Positions 1-8,378 of a stretch of DNA of 64,000 nt are shown here, in pieces. Source of the stretch: Sulfurospirillum cavolei (GTDB lineage Bacteria > Campylobacterota > Campylobacteria > Campylobacterales > Sulfurospirillaceae). How positions within the stretch are numbered: the stretch's first letter is position 1; each line of letters opens with the position of its first letter. A program made the position numbers and the translations under genes. Below the pieces are notes generated by a model that was not told where the DNA came from, did no database searches, and saw only the letters and a program-made list of their open reading frames with translations. The stretch covers positions 2,108,001-2,172,000 of the forward strand of contig NZ_AP014724.1 of NCBI RefSeq assembly GCF_001548055.1, read 5' to 3'.

Positions 1-367
1 GCACGCTCGATTCGAAATTGTCGATAAAAAGATAATAGCGGTCATTGTAGACGATGGACGAAAAACGGCTAATCGGGGAGAGTTTTTGAAAGATAACGAC
101 GCCGCGTTCCAAAACCGAGGTACGCAGGTGTTTGCTCGTCACTTTTTTGAGACCGAAGTTGTTAAAATACTCTTCAATATCGCCGGGTTGAACGTTATTG
201 CGATACATCACCAACAGGTAATTGACCGATTGAATTTGGCGTTGTTTCATATTTTCGAGGTTGCGTTCGCTTTGATGGTCCAAAAGCACGCTAAAAAACA
301 TAACCAACAAAAAAAGCGAAAGAAAGAAGATCGTACTGATCTTCACTAAAATCGAATTTTTGATCAT
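1..367 (-). CDS. Sensor histidine kinase, N-terminal part (cut by window edge)
   Basis: The first 122 codons of a membrane sensor kinase read from 367 down off the window. A short cytoplasmic N-terminus (MIKNSILVKIS) is followed by a hydrophobic segment at about residues 12-29 and then a hydrophilic, presumably periplasmic region; the kinase core lies outside the window. The ATG at 367-365 overlaps the TGA of the response-regulator gene (ATGA), which implies translational coupling and a cognate pair. The call as a histidine kinase rests on this coupling and the topology, as no H-box is visible. The organisation resembles the ArsRS acid-response pair of Helicobacter, but the signal sensed is unknown. 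Confidence 0.75.
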   Translation of the reverse strand, partial: MIKNSILVKISTIFFLSLFLLVMFFSVLLDHQSERNLENMKQRQIQSVNYLLVMYRNNVQPGDIEEYFNNFGLKKVTSKHLRTSVLERGVVIFQKLSPISRFSSIVYNDRYYLFIDNFESSV

Positions 368-1035
368 CCGACCAGCTTATAGCCGATGCCCCGCACCGAG
401 TGAATGTGTTCGGGATTTTTAGAATCGTCGTTGATTTTTGTACGAAGTCGCCCGATAATCACGTCCAAACTCTTCGACCCTTTGTCTTTCAGGGATTTGC
501 AGTTATACACCAGCTGTTCTCTGGAAATCGAAAAACCGTTTTGCTTAATCATATAAGAGAGGATCTCGTATTCTGCCGGCGTCAAACTCAAAACTTCGCC
601 TTTAAACGAGATTTCGTGGCGTTTCTCGTCGACGGCAAAGACGCTACTGTTCGCCTGTTCTTCTTGCGTCGAGCTTTTTTTATAGCGGCGAATCAAACTT
701 TGAATGCGCGCGTACATCTCTTTGGGATCGTAAGGCTTGGGAAGGTAATCGTCCGCACCGATTTGAAGACCGATCACTTTATCGCTAATGTCGCTGCGAG
801 CCGAAGAGATAATAATCGGAATGTCGTATTTGGCAACGACCTCTTTACACACTTCAAGCCCGTCCATTCCCGGAAGCGTTAAATCCAAAATCAGCAGGTC
901 GTACTTTTTAATTCCGGCACTCAGCCCCAAATACGGATCGGCATAATTGGTAATTTTAATATTGTACTTTGCCAAATACTCGCCGAGCAACTCCGCAAAT
1001 TCTTCGTCGTCTTCAATCATTAAGACATTAATCAT
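364..1035 (-). CDS. OmpR/PhoB-family response regulator
   Basis: A 223-residue two-domain regulator. The receiver domain (about 1-115) has the acidic pocket E8/D9/D10, the phospho-acceptor D51 in LILDLTLPGMDG, the switch serine around S78 and the conserved K100. Residues about 125-222 form a winged-helix DNA-binding domain (LTPAEYEILSYM then GYKLVG at the end). The gene is followed by a coupled sensor kinase and lies 90 bp downstream of a Met-rich Spy/CpxP-like gene on the same strand. Phased TTAAC boxes in front of that gene are a plausible target. Family assignment is secure; the stimulus is not known. Confidence 0.93.
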   Translation of the reverse strand: MINVLMIEDDEEFAELLGEYLAKYNIKITNYADPYLGLSAGIKKYDLLILDLTLPGMDGLEVCKEVVAKYDIPIIISSARSDISDKVIGLQIGADDYLPKPYDPKEMYARIQSLIRRYKKSSTQEEQANSSVFAVDEKRHEISFKGEVLSLTPAEYEILSYMIKQNGFSISREQLVYNCKSLKDKGSKSLDVIIGRLRTKINDDSKNPEHIHSVRGIGYKLVG

Positions 1036-1083
1036 TCGTGTCCTTAAGTTCGCTTTTTAGAATTATACAGAATTTTTGAAGAA

Positions 1084-1105
1084 GAAGGCTTTTTACAAAG
1101 CCTTC
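1084..1105 (-). terminator. Hairpin between Spy-like gene and response regulator
   Basis: Perfect 9-bp stem GAAGGCTTT / AAAGCCTTC with a 4-nt loop. In the minus direction it follows the Spy-like stop codon by about 20 nt and is trailed by a pyrimidine-rich but poor T-tract. It could be a partial terminator or attenuator that sets a lower level of the two-component genes, or an mRNA-stabilising hairpin. Confidence 0.5.
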
Positions 1106-1125
1106 CCAAGAGTGTGGATTGAGGT

Positions 1126-1629
1126 TTATTTTTGCGGAGCTTCCGGAGCTTTAGGCATCATCGGACGTTGCGGGCGTTCGCTCATAATTTTTTTAAGCTC
1201 GGCTCGTTGTTCTTTGGTCAAAATCGAAAACGCTTTTTCTAAAAAATCGGCTTCAAGCGTTACGCGTTTGTCGTTCATTTCGTTACGTACTTTGATAAAT
1301 GCTTTTTTATCAAAGTTATCCGCACTCATCAACTCTTGCATCTTTTGCATGCTTTTTGGATCGTGTAGTTTTGCCATTTCCAACTTCATTTCGCTGCGCA
1401 AAACATTCAATTTATAGCGTTGATCGTCGCTTAGATCCAAACGATCAAACATCATTCCCGCCATCATGCCTCTCTCGCCGCCGTGCATCATCATGCCGCC
1501 GCCTTGTTGCATCATCGGGGACATCATTCCCCCTTGCATACCGCCTTGGCATTGGCTACTTCCAAATGCAAATGCACCTGTCGTTCCTAAAGCAACCAAC
1601 GTTGCTAGGGCTAAAATCGTTCGTTTCAT
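1126..1629 (-). CDS. Met-rich Spy/CpxP-like periplasmic protein
   Basis: A 167-residue exported protein: a signal peptide ends near residue 21 (ALATLVALGTTGAFA), then comes a Gly/Met-rich stretch (about 27-60) dense in MM pairs, GGMM and a histidine, then an all-helical part. LDLSDDQ resembles the LTxxQ motif of Spy/CpxP proteins, and LTKEQRAEL is a second copy. Family members are periplasmic chaperones or metal-responsive modulators of two-component systems. The methionines suggest copper or silver binding, which is inference. AGGAG precedes the ATG by 7 nt. It sits directly upstream of the regulator-kinase pair and may be both a target and a feedback modulator. Confidence 0.8.
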   Translation of the reverse strand: MKRTILALATLVALGTTGAFAFGSSQCQGGMQGGMMSPMMQQGGGMMMHGGERGMMAGMMFDRLDLSDDQRYKLNVLRSEMKLEMAKLHDPKSMQKMQELMSADNFDKKAFIKVRNEMNDKRVTLEADFLEKAFSILTKEQRAELKKIMSERPQRPMMPKAPEAPQK

Positions 1630-1675
1630 CGTGACTCCTTTAAAAGTTTGATAGTGAAATAGTAATACGCCGCTT

Positions 1676-1712
1676 TTAACCGTCCTTTAATCGTTTGTTA
1701 ACCAACCTTAAC
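1676..1712 (-). promoter_or_regulatory. Four helically phased TTAAC/T boxes
   Basis: TTAAC 1676-1680, TTAAT 1687-1691, TTAAC 1698-1702 and TTAAC 1708-1712 recur at 11, 11 and 10 bp, so they present on one face of the helix. They lie 47-83 bp upstream of the Spy-like start codon in the divergent region shared with dnaJ. OmpR-family regulators bind tandem direct repeats with this spacing, and such a regulator is encoded next door. The binding itself is inferred. Confidence 0.5.
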
Positions 1713-1782
1713 AACCAAAATTTAATCTACTTTTTGGTAAACTTTTTCTCTTCTAAAAAACTTACATGTAAAGAGAATAGAC

Positions 1783-2916
1783 GTGGAATTAGATTATTAC
1801 GAAGTATTGGAAATTACCCGAAGTGCCGATTCGGGCGAAATTAAAAAAGCGTATCGCAAGCTAGCCCTTCAATACCATCCCGATCGCAATCAAGGCGACA
1901 AAGCGGCGGAAGAAAAATTTAAAGCCATCAATGAAGCCTATCAAGTTTTAAGCGACGAGCAAAAACGCGCAACCTACGATCGCTACGGTAAAGCGGGACT
2001 GGACAGTCAAGGCTTTAGTCACTTCTCCGATATGCGTTACGAAGATATTATGGGCGATTTGGGCTCTATTTTCGAATCGGTTTTCGGCGGAGGATTCGGC
2101 GGTGGCGGTTTTGGCGGCGGAAGCAACAAGCAAAGTCGAAAATACAACCTCGATTTGGAAGCCGAAGTGACATTGGCGTTTAACGAAGCAATCTTCGGTA
2201 CGAAAAAAGAGGTCGTTTTCTCCTATAAAAAACCCTGCGACACCTGCGAAGGCACGGGAAGCAAAGACAAATCCAAAGCGACATGTAAAGAGTGTAAAGG
2301 TAAAGGTCAAGTCTTTTACCGCCAAGGTTTTATGACCTTTTCGCAAACCTGCCCCGCATGCAACGGCAAAGGAACGGTTGTTACCAACCCGTGCCCCGAT
2401 TGTCGCGGCAAAGGATTTAGCCAAGTCGAGGACAAAGTCACCATCGACATTCCCGAAGGTATCGACAATAACAACCGCATTCGCGTCGCCGGACGCGGTA
2501 ACGTGGACGAAAGAGGAACGCGAGGCGACTTGTATATTTTGGTTCGCGTCAAAGAGGACGAACACTTTGTGCGCCACAACGACGACATTTACATCGAAGT
2601 GCCCGTTTTCTTTACGCAAGTCGCACTCGGAGAGACGATCAAAATCCCGACGATTCGCGGCGAGACGGAACTGGAACTGCCTATAGGTGCGAAAGATAAA
2701 CAACAGTTCATCTTTAAAAACGAAGGCGTTAAAAATGTCCATACCCGCCAATTCGGCAGTATGATCGCTCAAATTTCGATTCGTTATCCTAAAAAAATCA
2801 CGAAAGAACAACGAGAACTGCTTGAGCAGCTGCAAACGGAATTCGGCATCGAGACCAAACAAAAAGATGAAAAATTTGAGAGCGTCTTTGACAAAATCAA
2901 AAGTTGGTTTGACTAA
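1783..2916 (+). CDS. dnaJ: Chaperone DnaJ (Hsp40)
   Basis: A 377-residue type I Hsp40 that stimulates DnaK ATPase and hands over unfolded clients in the cytoplasm. J domain at 1-70 with the essential HPD at 32-34; Gly/Phe linker about 75-118; four CxxCxGxG zinc repeats between C152 and about 212 ([32 protein letters not shown]); then the C-terminal substrate-binding domains. The start is GTG at 1783, with only a weak AAAGAG upstream. A TTACATGTAA palindrome ends 11 bp before the start. The following metalloprotease gene begins inside or at its end. No grpE or dnaK is adjacent. Confidence 0.97.
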   Translation: MELDYYEVLEITRSADSGEIKKAYRKLALQYHPDRNQGDKAAEEKFKAINEAYQVLSDEQKRATYDRYGKAGLDSQGFSHFSDMRYEDIMGDLGSIFESVFGGGFGGGGFGGGSNKQSRKYNLDLEAEVTLAFNEAIFGTKKEVVFSYKKPCDTCEGTGSKDKSKATCKECKGKGQVFYRQGFMTFSQTCPACNGKGTVVTNPCPDCRGKGFSQVEDKVTIDIPEGIDNNNRIRVAGRGNVDERGTRGDLYILVRVKEDEHFVRHNDDIYIEVPVFFTQVALGETIKIPTIRGETELELPIGAKDKQQFIFKNEGVKNVHTRQFGSMIAQISIRYPKKITKEQRELLEQLQTEFGIETKQKDEKFESVFDKIKSWFD

Positions 2917-3523
2917 AACGATCGAGTACGAGGGTCACGTACTCTCGTACTCTTTGTTCGTTAATCGACGGCTTAAACATCTTTATATTACGATCGACCC
3001 TATCAAAGGGGTCATCGTCAAATCTCCTTTTAGTGCCATAGACACGATTGAAACGCTTCTCCTTCAAAAAGCCTCTTGGATTCTCTCTAAACTGCACGCG
3101 GCGCAAGAACGGATGCACATCGGCCGCTTGTTGGAAACCGAAGGAAAAATCCTCTATTTGGGTGAAGCAATCCTTTTAAGCTCTTTTCAAACGCCCGAAC
3201 TCTTTTACAAAGAAAAGACTCCGCCGTTGGTGAACCGTCTGGTCGAAGAGTGGAGTTTTCTCATGGGCGTCAAACCGACGAAAGTCAGCTTCCGCCAAGC
3301 AAAAAAACGGTGGGGAAGCTGTAGCTATCGCAATGAGCTGAGTTTCAACCTCAGCCTTTCCCAACTGCCCTTGGAGTGCATCGCGTATATCGTCGTTCAC
3401 GAACTCGCTCATATCACGCATAAGCACCATCAAAAAGCCTTTTGGGAGTGCGTCGCCTCTTTTATGCCGGAGTACAAAAACCACGAGATAACGCTCAAAA
3501 AATTTTCTCCCTCGCTGATTTAA
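2867..3523 (+). CDS. YgjP-like zinc metallopeptidase (DUF45)
   Basis: About 218 residues of the YgjP/M48-related family of small soluble metalloproteases. The signature WGSC (KRWGSCS) is followed by the catalytic HELAH at residues 178-182, and HHQKAFW supplies a likely third ligand. The N-terminal half ([17 protein letters not shown]) matches the usual beta-rich domain. The start is uncertain: ATG 2867 lies within the end of dnaJ, and TTG 2909 overlaps the dnaJ stop; neither has a good ribosome binding site. Translation is probably coupled to dnaJ. Substrate unknown. Confidence 0.85.
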   Translation: MKNLRASLTKSKVGLTKTIEYEGHVLSYSLFVNRRLKHLYITIDPIKGVIVKSPFSAIDTIETLLLQKASWILSKLHAAQERMHIGRLLETEGKILYLGEAILLSSFQTPELFYKEKTPPLVNRLVEEWSFLMGVKPTKVSFRQAKKRWGSCSYRNELSFNLSLSQLPLECIAYIVVHELAHITHKHHQKAFWECVASFMPEYKNHEITLKKFSPSLI

Positions 3524-3555
3524 AATTACAAAATAAAAACTTTTTAATTTAATAT

Positions 3556-3561
3556 TATAAT
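3556..3561 (+). promoter_or_regulatory. Probable -10 box of the outer-membrane gene
   Basis: TATAAT inside a very A/T-rich stretch (3530-3570), 50 bp before the ATG at 3612. Upstream there are T-rich runs rather than a clear -35, as is common for housekeeping promoters in Campylobacterota. Confidence 0.45.
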
Positions 3562-3611
3562 AATATTATTTGCTCTACAATTTTATTCACATTTTTATTT
3601 CAGGGGGCATT

Positions 3612-4226
3612 ATGAAAAAATCTTTGGTTGCGGCATCATTACTCCTCGCGGCTTCTGCCGTTTTGGCAGACTCAAACGCATGGTTTGTCGGCGGTGAATT
3701 TGGGGGTATGAGTATTCACGGAAAAACTTCCGCATCGGCAAGCTCATCTTTTTCCGGCTATTCTTTTTTGGAAGGAAGTTCTTCGGAATCAATCGATGCA
3801 ACGTACGAGGCATTGAAAGTCGGTAAATATTTTGAGTACGGCAGAGTCTACGGAAACTTTGCGTATCAAAACAAAAAAGAAGATATTAGCTCATTCACGT
3901 ACGGACTTGCCTACGACTATCTGTTCAGAAATGCTTCCGCGATCACGCCGTTTTTGGGTCTTACCGCTTCCTACAGTACGTCAAAAAGCGACGATGATCG
4001 TGCGCAACTACTCTCAATCGATAAACCTAAAGGGTTTAACTACGGTGCCGAAGCCGGTTTTATCTATGCACTCGGCGCGCATACGGAGCTCGAAATCGGC
4101 GCACGCTATCTTGTAAGCGATGTGGACGATACGTTTAACTACGATGACGGCACGACAAACATTCACGTCAAAAGCGAAAATGAGCACTTCATTCAATACT
4201 ATTTGGGATTAAACTACAAATTCTAA
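3612..4226 (+). CDS. Small outer-membrane beta-barrel protein
   Basis: A 204-residue exported protein. Signal peptide MKKSLVAASLLLAASAVLA, cleavage expected before DSNAW. The rest alternates polar and aromatic residues in strands and ends in YYLGLNYKF, the terminal-Phe pattern of outer-membrane barrels. This fits an 8-stranded OmpA/OmpX-like barrel (porin-family fold). AGGGGG lies 5 bp before the ATG. It stands alone, with its own AT-rich promoter and a strong hairpin after the stop. Role unknown. Confidence 0.75.
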   Translation: MKKSLVAASLLLAASAVLADSNAWFVGGEFGGMSIHGKTSASASSSFSGYSFLEGSSSESIDATYEALKVGKYFEYGRVYGNFAYQNKKEDISSFTYGLAYDYLFRNASAITPFLGLTASYSTSKSDDDRAQLLSIDKPKGFNYGAEAGFIYALGAHTELEIGARYLVSDVDDTFNYDDGTTNIHVKSENEHFIQYYLGLNYKF

Positions 4227-4232
4227 CGAAGC

Positions 4233-4262
4233 AAGAGAGATCGGAAACGAACGATCTCTCTT
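4233..4262. terminator. Bidirectional terminator hairpin
   Basis: Perfect 11-bp stem AAGAGAGATCG / CGATCTCTCTT with an 8-nt loop between two converging genes (barrel protein, plus; mntP, minus). The second arm touches the mntP stop codon. Confidence 0.6.
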
Positions 4263-4800
4263 AGGCTATTACGATACGTATGCCGATTGCCACTAAAACG
4301 ACGCCTCCTAAGAGTTCTGCTTTACTCTCAAGCCAGTTTCCCGTGAGTTTTCCCACAAAAACGCCTAAAAAGCTCATACCAAAGGTCACGAGACCGATCA
4401 AGCCGCATGCCAAGAACGGATTCATATCCAAAAGCATTAAGCTAAATCCCGCCGCCATAGCATCGATGCTTGTGGCAATTGCAAGCGTTAGCATCAATTT
4501 ATTCGTAATTTTTTGAATTTCCTCTTCAAGGCTCTCTTGCATACTTTCATACACCATTTTGGCACCGATGAGCACTAAAAGAGCAAATGCGACGTATCGC
4601 GTATAGTGGTCGATAAATCCCAATAAGCCTTTCCCGCCGATATACCCGATCAGCGGCATTAATGCTTGAAAAATACCGAAGAAAAGCCCCGCTTTAAATG
4701 CCAATGCCCCGTGCCCCGTCGCTTGTTTGGTTCCCAGTCCGATGGAAACCGCAAAGGCGTCCATGCTCAATGCCAATGCCAACGCAATCACTTCCGTCAT
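4261..4800 (-). CDS. mntP: Manganese efflux pump MntP
   Basis: A 179-residue inner-membrane protein with six hydrophobic segments arranged as two similar halves. The family motifs are present: LSMDAFAVSIGLGTK in the first half and ATSIDAMAAGFSL in the second, with the acidic residues that carry Mn(II). Family members export manganese. The start at 4800 (MTEVIALALA) was chosen because its ATG overlaps the polA TGA (ATGA), so it is translationally coupled to polA. An upstream in-frame start at 4815 has no support. No yybP-ykoY riboswitch was seen. Confidence 0.9.
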   Translation of the reverse strand: MTEVIALALALSMDAFAVSIGLGTKQATGHGALAFKAGLFFGIFQALMPLIGYIGGKGLLGFIDHYTRYVAFALLVLIGAKMVYESMQESLEEEIQKITNKLMLTLAIATSIDAMAAGFSLMLLDMNPFLACGLIGLVTFGMSFLGVFVGKLTGNWLESKAELLGGVVLVAIGIRIVIA

Positions 4801-7454
4801 TTTAACACTCCCCAATTGGCGCCGATAGCGATCGAAACGTTTAAGGGTACGCGTAAAGCATAAACCTCTTCCATCACATGCCGTGCCTCTTTTGCAAACG
4901 TTTCCGCGCGCGCTTCGTTGACTTCAAAGATCAATTCGTCGTGAATTTGCAAGAGCAATTTCGCCTCATCATTGACTAACGTCGCCATAATACGATTCAT
5001 CGCAAGCTTAATCAAGTCCGCGGCACTGCCTTGAAACACCGTATTGACCGCCTCGCGAAGGTATCCGGCATATTGCATCGCATTGGCATGTTCAAAATCA
5101 AAAAAGCGTTTTCGCCCCAAAAGCGTCTGAACAAAGCCCTCTTTTTTGGCTTGTTCTTCAATGGAAGAAAGGTACTGCTTAATCGTCGGAAAGGTCGCAA
5201 AATAGCCGTCGATGTAGCTTTTGGCTTCTTTGGTCGTAATACCGATCGTCTCGGAGAGGCGTTTAGGTCCCATACCGTACAGCAATCCGAAGTTGATACT
5301 TTTGGCGATGCCTCTTTTAGCATCCGCTTCCGCTTCGCCGAACAGTTTGAGCGCGGTCTCTTTGTGAATGTCTTTACCCTCTTGAAACGCCCTTACCATT
5401 GCTTCATCCCCGCTAAAATGTGCCAACAAGCGAAGTTCAATTTGCGAATAGTCGATACCGACAAGCACATACCCCTCTTTGGCGACGAAACCTCCGCGTA
5501 CTTCACGCCCCAGAGCCGTCTTAACGGGAATGTTTTGTAAGTTTGGGTCTTTGGAACTTAGCCTTCCGGTAGACGTACCCGTTTGCATAAACGACGTATG
5601 TACCCGACTGCGCGAAGAGGCTTTAGAGAGCTTCAACAACGGTTCGATATAGGTCGAACGAAGCTTATACAACTCTCGATACTCTAAAATTTTGGCGATG
5701 CTCGGATGCTTGTCAAAAAGTTCGTTTAAAACGTTTTCGTCGGTACTGTAACCCGTTTTAGTCTTTTTGAGCGGCGGAAGTCCCAACTGTTCAAACAGTA
5801 CCGCACCCAGTTGTTGCGTCGAATTGAGATTGAACGTCGCATTGCACAAGGCAAAAATTTCGACTTTCAATGCCTCTATCGCATGGTCGGTTCGTTTCAA
5901 AAGCGTCTCAAAATAAGCAGCGTCGACTTGAATCCCCTCTCTTTCCATATGCATCAGCGTTCGAATAAACGGGAATTCCACGTTTTTTGCAAGATCCAAC
6001 AACGAAGGATCGAGCATCTCTTTAAGCTTCTCAAAAAGCTTGAGGGTCATCCACGCGTCTTCGCTTGCGTATTCGCAGGCTTTTTCCAAAGAGACGCCGC
6101 TAAAGTTTTCCCCTTTGGCAACGACGTCTTTAAATTTGATCATCTCATGATTGAAAAAACGTTTGGAAAGCGTATCGAGTCCTACGTTGCTTTCCGGATT
6201 TAAAAGCCATGCCAAAATCATCGTATCGGCGTATAGATTCACGTTTTGAAGACCGAAATTGTGCTCAATAACCGCAAGGTCAAACTTCAAGTTTTGTCCG
6301 ACGATTTTGCGGGAAAGCAGATGCGTCAGTGCCTCTTTTGCCTCTTCATGCGAAATTTGGTTCCCCACGCCCAAATAATGGTGCGCAATCGGCACGTAAT
6401 ACGCTTCTTGCGTATTCACGCAAAACGAAAATCCGACGATGTTGGCGTTGTAAGCATCCAAGGCATCGGTTTCGGTATCAAACGCGACGATTTCGTCCTC
6501 TTCGATGCCTTCAACGACGCGCAAAAGCAATTTGGCGTCGTCCAATAAAATCGGTTTAAACCCTTGCGTCGGAGGCGTTTGCACGCTTACATGTAAGCTC
6601 TCTGCTCTTACGCGCGCAAGGATTTGGCGAAGTTCGTATTTTTCCAGTTCTTCCACGATGTACGAGAGCGGTTGGGCATCTGGATAGTGAAACGACTCGA
6701 ACTTATCGGCAATACTCAGCGTATCGTCCAAACAGACCAAACGGCGGCTTAAATAAGCACTTTGCTTGCCCTCTTCCAACATCGTTTTGATGCGCGGATT
6801 GGCGACTTTGTCGAGATTGGCGTATACGCCCTCCATCGTCTTAAAATCGTCAAGTAGTTTTTTCGCCCCTTTGGGGCCAATGCCTTTAACGCCGGGAATA
6901 TTATCGGCGGTATCGCCGACCAAAGAGAGGTACTCGCCGATTTGATGCGGGTAAACGCCGAATTTCTCAAAACATTTTTCGGTCGTAATTTCGCTCTTTT
7001 TCATCGGATCGTAGATCACGACGCGTCCGTCGTCGATCAATTGGTATAAATCTTTATCGTGCGTGACGATTCGCACTTTAATATTGTGATGCTTGGCAAA
7101 TTTAACCGCCGAAGCAATAATGTCGTCGGCTTCAAATCCCTCTTCGCCGTAACTTTTAAATCCCATTTTTTCAATCCACGAAATAGCGACGGGAAGCTGT
7201 TTTTTAAAATCTTCCGGTGCTTCGGGACGATTGGCTTTATAGTTGGGATCGATGTCGTGGCGAAAATTTTTACCTTTGCTATCAAGCGCAAAAAGAACGT
7301 AATCGGTATCGTGCTCTTTTTTGAGAGCTGCGATAAAGTGGGCAAAGCCTGTTAAAAGTCCCGTCGGAAAACCTTGGGAATTACGCAATGCGGGAAGCGC
7401 ATAATAGTTACGAAAAAAGAAGCCGAACGTATCGATAATAGTGAGTGTTTTCAC
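4797..7454 (-). CDS. polA: DNA polymerase I
   Basis: 885 residues with all three PolA modules: 5' nuclease (1 to about 290), 3'-5' exonuclease (FDTETD near residue 326, SEDAWMT later, so the metal ligands are present) and polymerase, with motif A (GIDYSQIELR) and motif C (QIHDELIF, H838). It fills gaps and removes Okazaki primers in repair and replication. The 3'-5' exonuclease looks catalytically intact, unlike in some bacterial PolA proteins. It is followed by mntP with a 4-bp overlap. One TTACATGTAA copy lies inside it at 6587. Confidence 0.97.
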   Translation of the reverse strand: MKTLTIIDTFGFFFRNYYALPALRNSQGFPTGLLTGFAHFIAALKKEHDTDYVLFALDSKGKNFRHDIDPNYKANRPEAPEDFKKQLPVAISWIEKMGFKSYGEEGFEADDIIASAVKFAKHHNIKVRIVTHDKDLYQLIDDGRVVIYDPMKKSEITTEKCFEKFGVYPHQIGEYLSLVGDTADNIPGVKGIGPKGAKKLLDDFKTMEGVYANLDKVANPRIKTMLEEGKQSAYLSRRLVCLDDTLSIADKFESFHYPDAQPLSYIVEELEKYELRQILARVRAESLHVSVQTPPTQGFKPILLDDAKLLLRVVEGIEEDEIVAFDTETDALDAYNANIVGFSFCVNTQEAYYVPIAHHYLGVGNQISHEEAKEALTHLLSRKIVGQNLKFDLAVIEHNFGLQNVNLYADTMILAWLLNPESNVGLDTLSKRFFNHEMIKFKDVVAKGENFSGVSLEKACEYASEDAWMTLKLFEKLKEMLDPSLLDLAKNVEFPFIRTLMHMEREGIQVDAAYFETLLKRTDHAIEALKVEIFALCNATFNLNSTQQLGAVLFEQLGLPPLKKTKTGYSTDENVLNELFDKHPSIAKILEYRELYKLRSTYIEPLLKLSKASSRSRVHTSFMQTGTSTGRLSSKDPNLQNIPVKTALGREVRGGFVAKEGYVLVGIDYSQIELRLLAHFSGDEAMVRAFQEGKDIHKETALKLFGEAEADAKRGIAKSINFGLLYGMGPKRLSETIGITTKEAKSYIDGYFATFPTIKQYLSSIEEQAKKEGFVQTLLGRKRFFDFEHANAMQYAGYLREAVNTVFQGSAADLIKLAMNRIMATLVNDEAKLLLQIHDELIFEVNEARAETFAKEARHVMEEVYALRVPLNVSIAIGANWGVLK

Positions 7455-7478
7455 GAAAGAGCCTTTGCGTATGGGCGT

Positions 7479-8288
7479 TTAAAATGAAGTTTTGATGGAT
7501 TCGACCGCCTCCAAAAACGGTGCGGAATCTAAACCTTCTTTGTTAAGAAGCATAAGTGCTAGATTGATATTGCGTTCGCTCAAAGGCGCATTAATCGCAA
7601 CGGCAGTCTTGACGATTTTTAAAGCGATGCTCTGTGCACGAATCGCCGCGGGTGCATCTTGCGTTCTTTCGGTAAACCGAATGGCTTCGATCATTCGTTT
7701 ATCGAATTTCCAATGCTCGAAAATCAACGCCGAAACTTCGCTGCTCGTAACGCCGACGAACATTTTCTCGACGTCCGCGACGTTTAATGCGTTTTCAAGT
7801 TCAGACCTAAAGGCATACGTCTCGTCGTTTTTTGCGATTTCATCGGCAATAAGGATTTTACCGCTCTCTTGCAACAACGCGCATAAAAAGAGAAAATCAA
7901 CGCTAGTCGCATCGACGTTTTTGTACCACTTGGAGAGCAACATGCTTTGCATGTGCGAAAGCTGCGCGAACTCTTCGGGCGAAATCGCATACGGTACGAG
8001 ATCGACGTTTAAGAGTTTTTTGATCGACATGTCAAGCACCAACGAACGCGTCGTCGACATACCGAAAAGCCCGACCGCTTGTAAAACGCTTTTGATTTCA
8101 CGGCGAAAACCGTACAAAGGGGAGTTGGCGACTTTGAGAAGGTTGGCGATAAGCATCGGGTCTTCTTCAATCAATTTTGCCAAATCGGCGATACTCGCCT
8201 GTTCGTCACGAAAAAGCGCATTGATCTGCGTAAACGTTTTGGGTAAAGGAGGTAACGCGCGAATTCGCTCCGCTATTTCTTTTAACAT
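7479..8288 (-). CDS. HDOD-domain protein
   Basis: 269 residues. From about residue 5 to 210 it matches the HDOD fold, a non-catalytic relative of HD phosphohydrolases found in bacterial signalling proteins: LPPLPKTFTQI at the start, then LIEEDPMLIANLLKVANSPLYGF. The catalytic HD pair is absent, as expected. The start ATG at 8288 (MLKEIAERIRALP) is preferred to an in-frame start at 8360 because the domain begins there. Ends 25 bp upstream of polA on the same strand. Partners unknown. Confidence 0.85.
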   Translation of the reverse strand: MLKEIAERIRALPPLPKTFTQINALFRDEQASIADLAKLIEEDPMLIANLLKVANSPLYGFRREIKSVLQAVGLFGMSTTRSLVLDMSIKKLLNVDLVPYAISPEEFAQLSHMQSMLLSKWYKNVDATSVDFLFLCALLQESGKILIADEIAKNDETYAFRSELENALNVADVEKMFVGVTSSEVSALIFEHWKFDKRMIEAIRFTERTQDAPAAIRAQSIALKIVKTAVAINAPLSERNINLALMLLNKEGLDSAPFLEAVESIKTSF

Positions 8289-8378
8289 GCCGTCTCTTTC
8301 GAAGGATTTAAATAGATTATAGCGCGCTTTTCTTGAAATCCCGATGAGGCTAAGCCCCATCGAGACGAAAGAATCGTA

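Noticed and set aside
1948-2862. 304-codon frame opposite dnaJ
   Set aside because: It lies wholly antisense to a clear dnaJ and its composition is the mirror of DnaJ codons.
6587-6596. TTACATGTAA as a restriction site
   Set aside because: ACATGT is a plausible methylation target, but restriction normally selects against sites, whereas this motif is enriched and strand-oriented; kept as a dispersed motif of unknown role.
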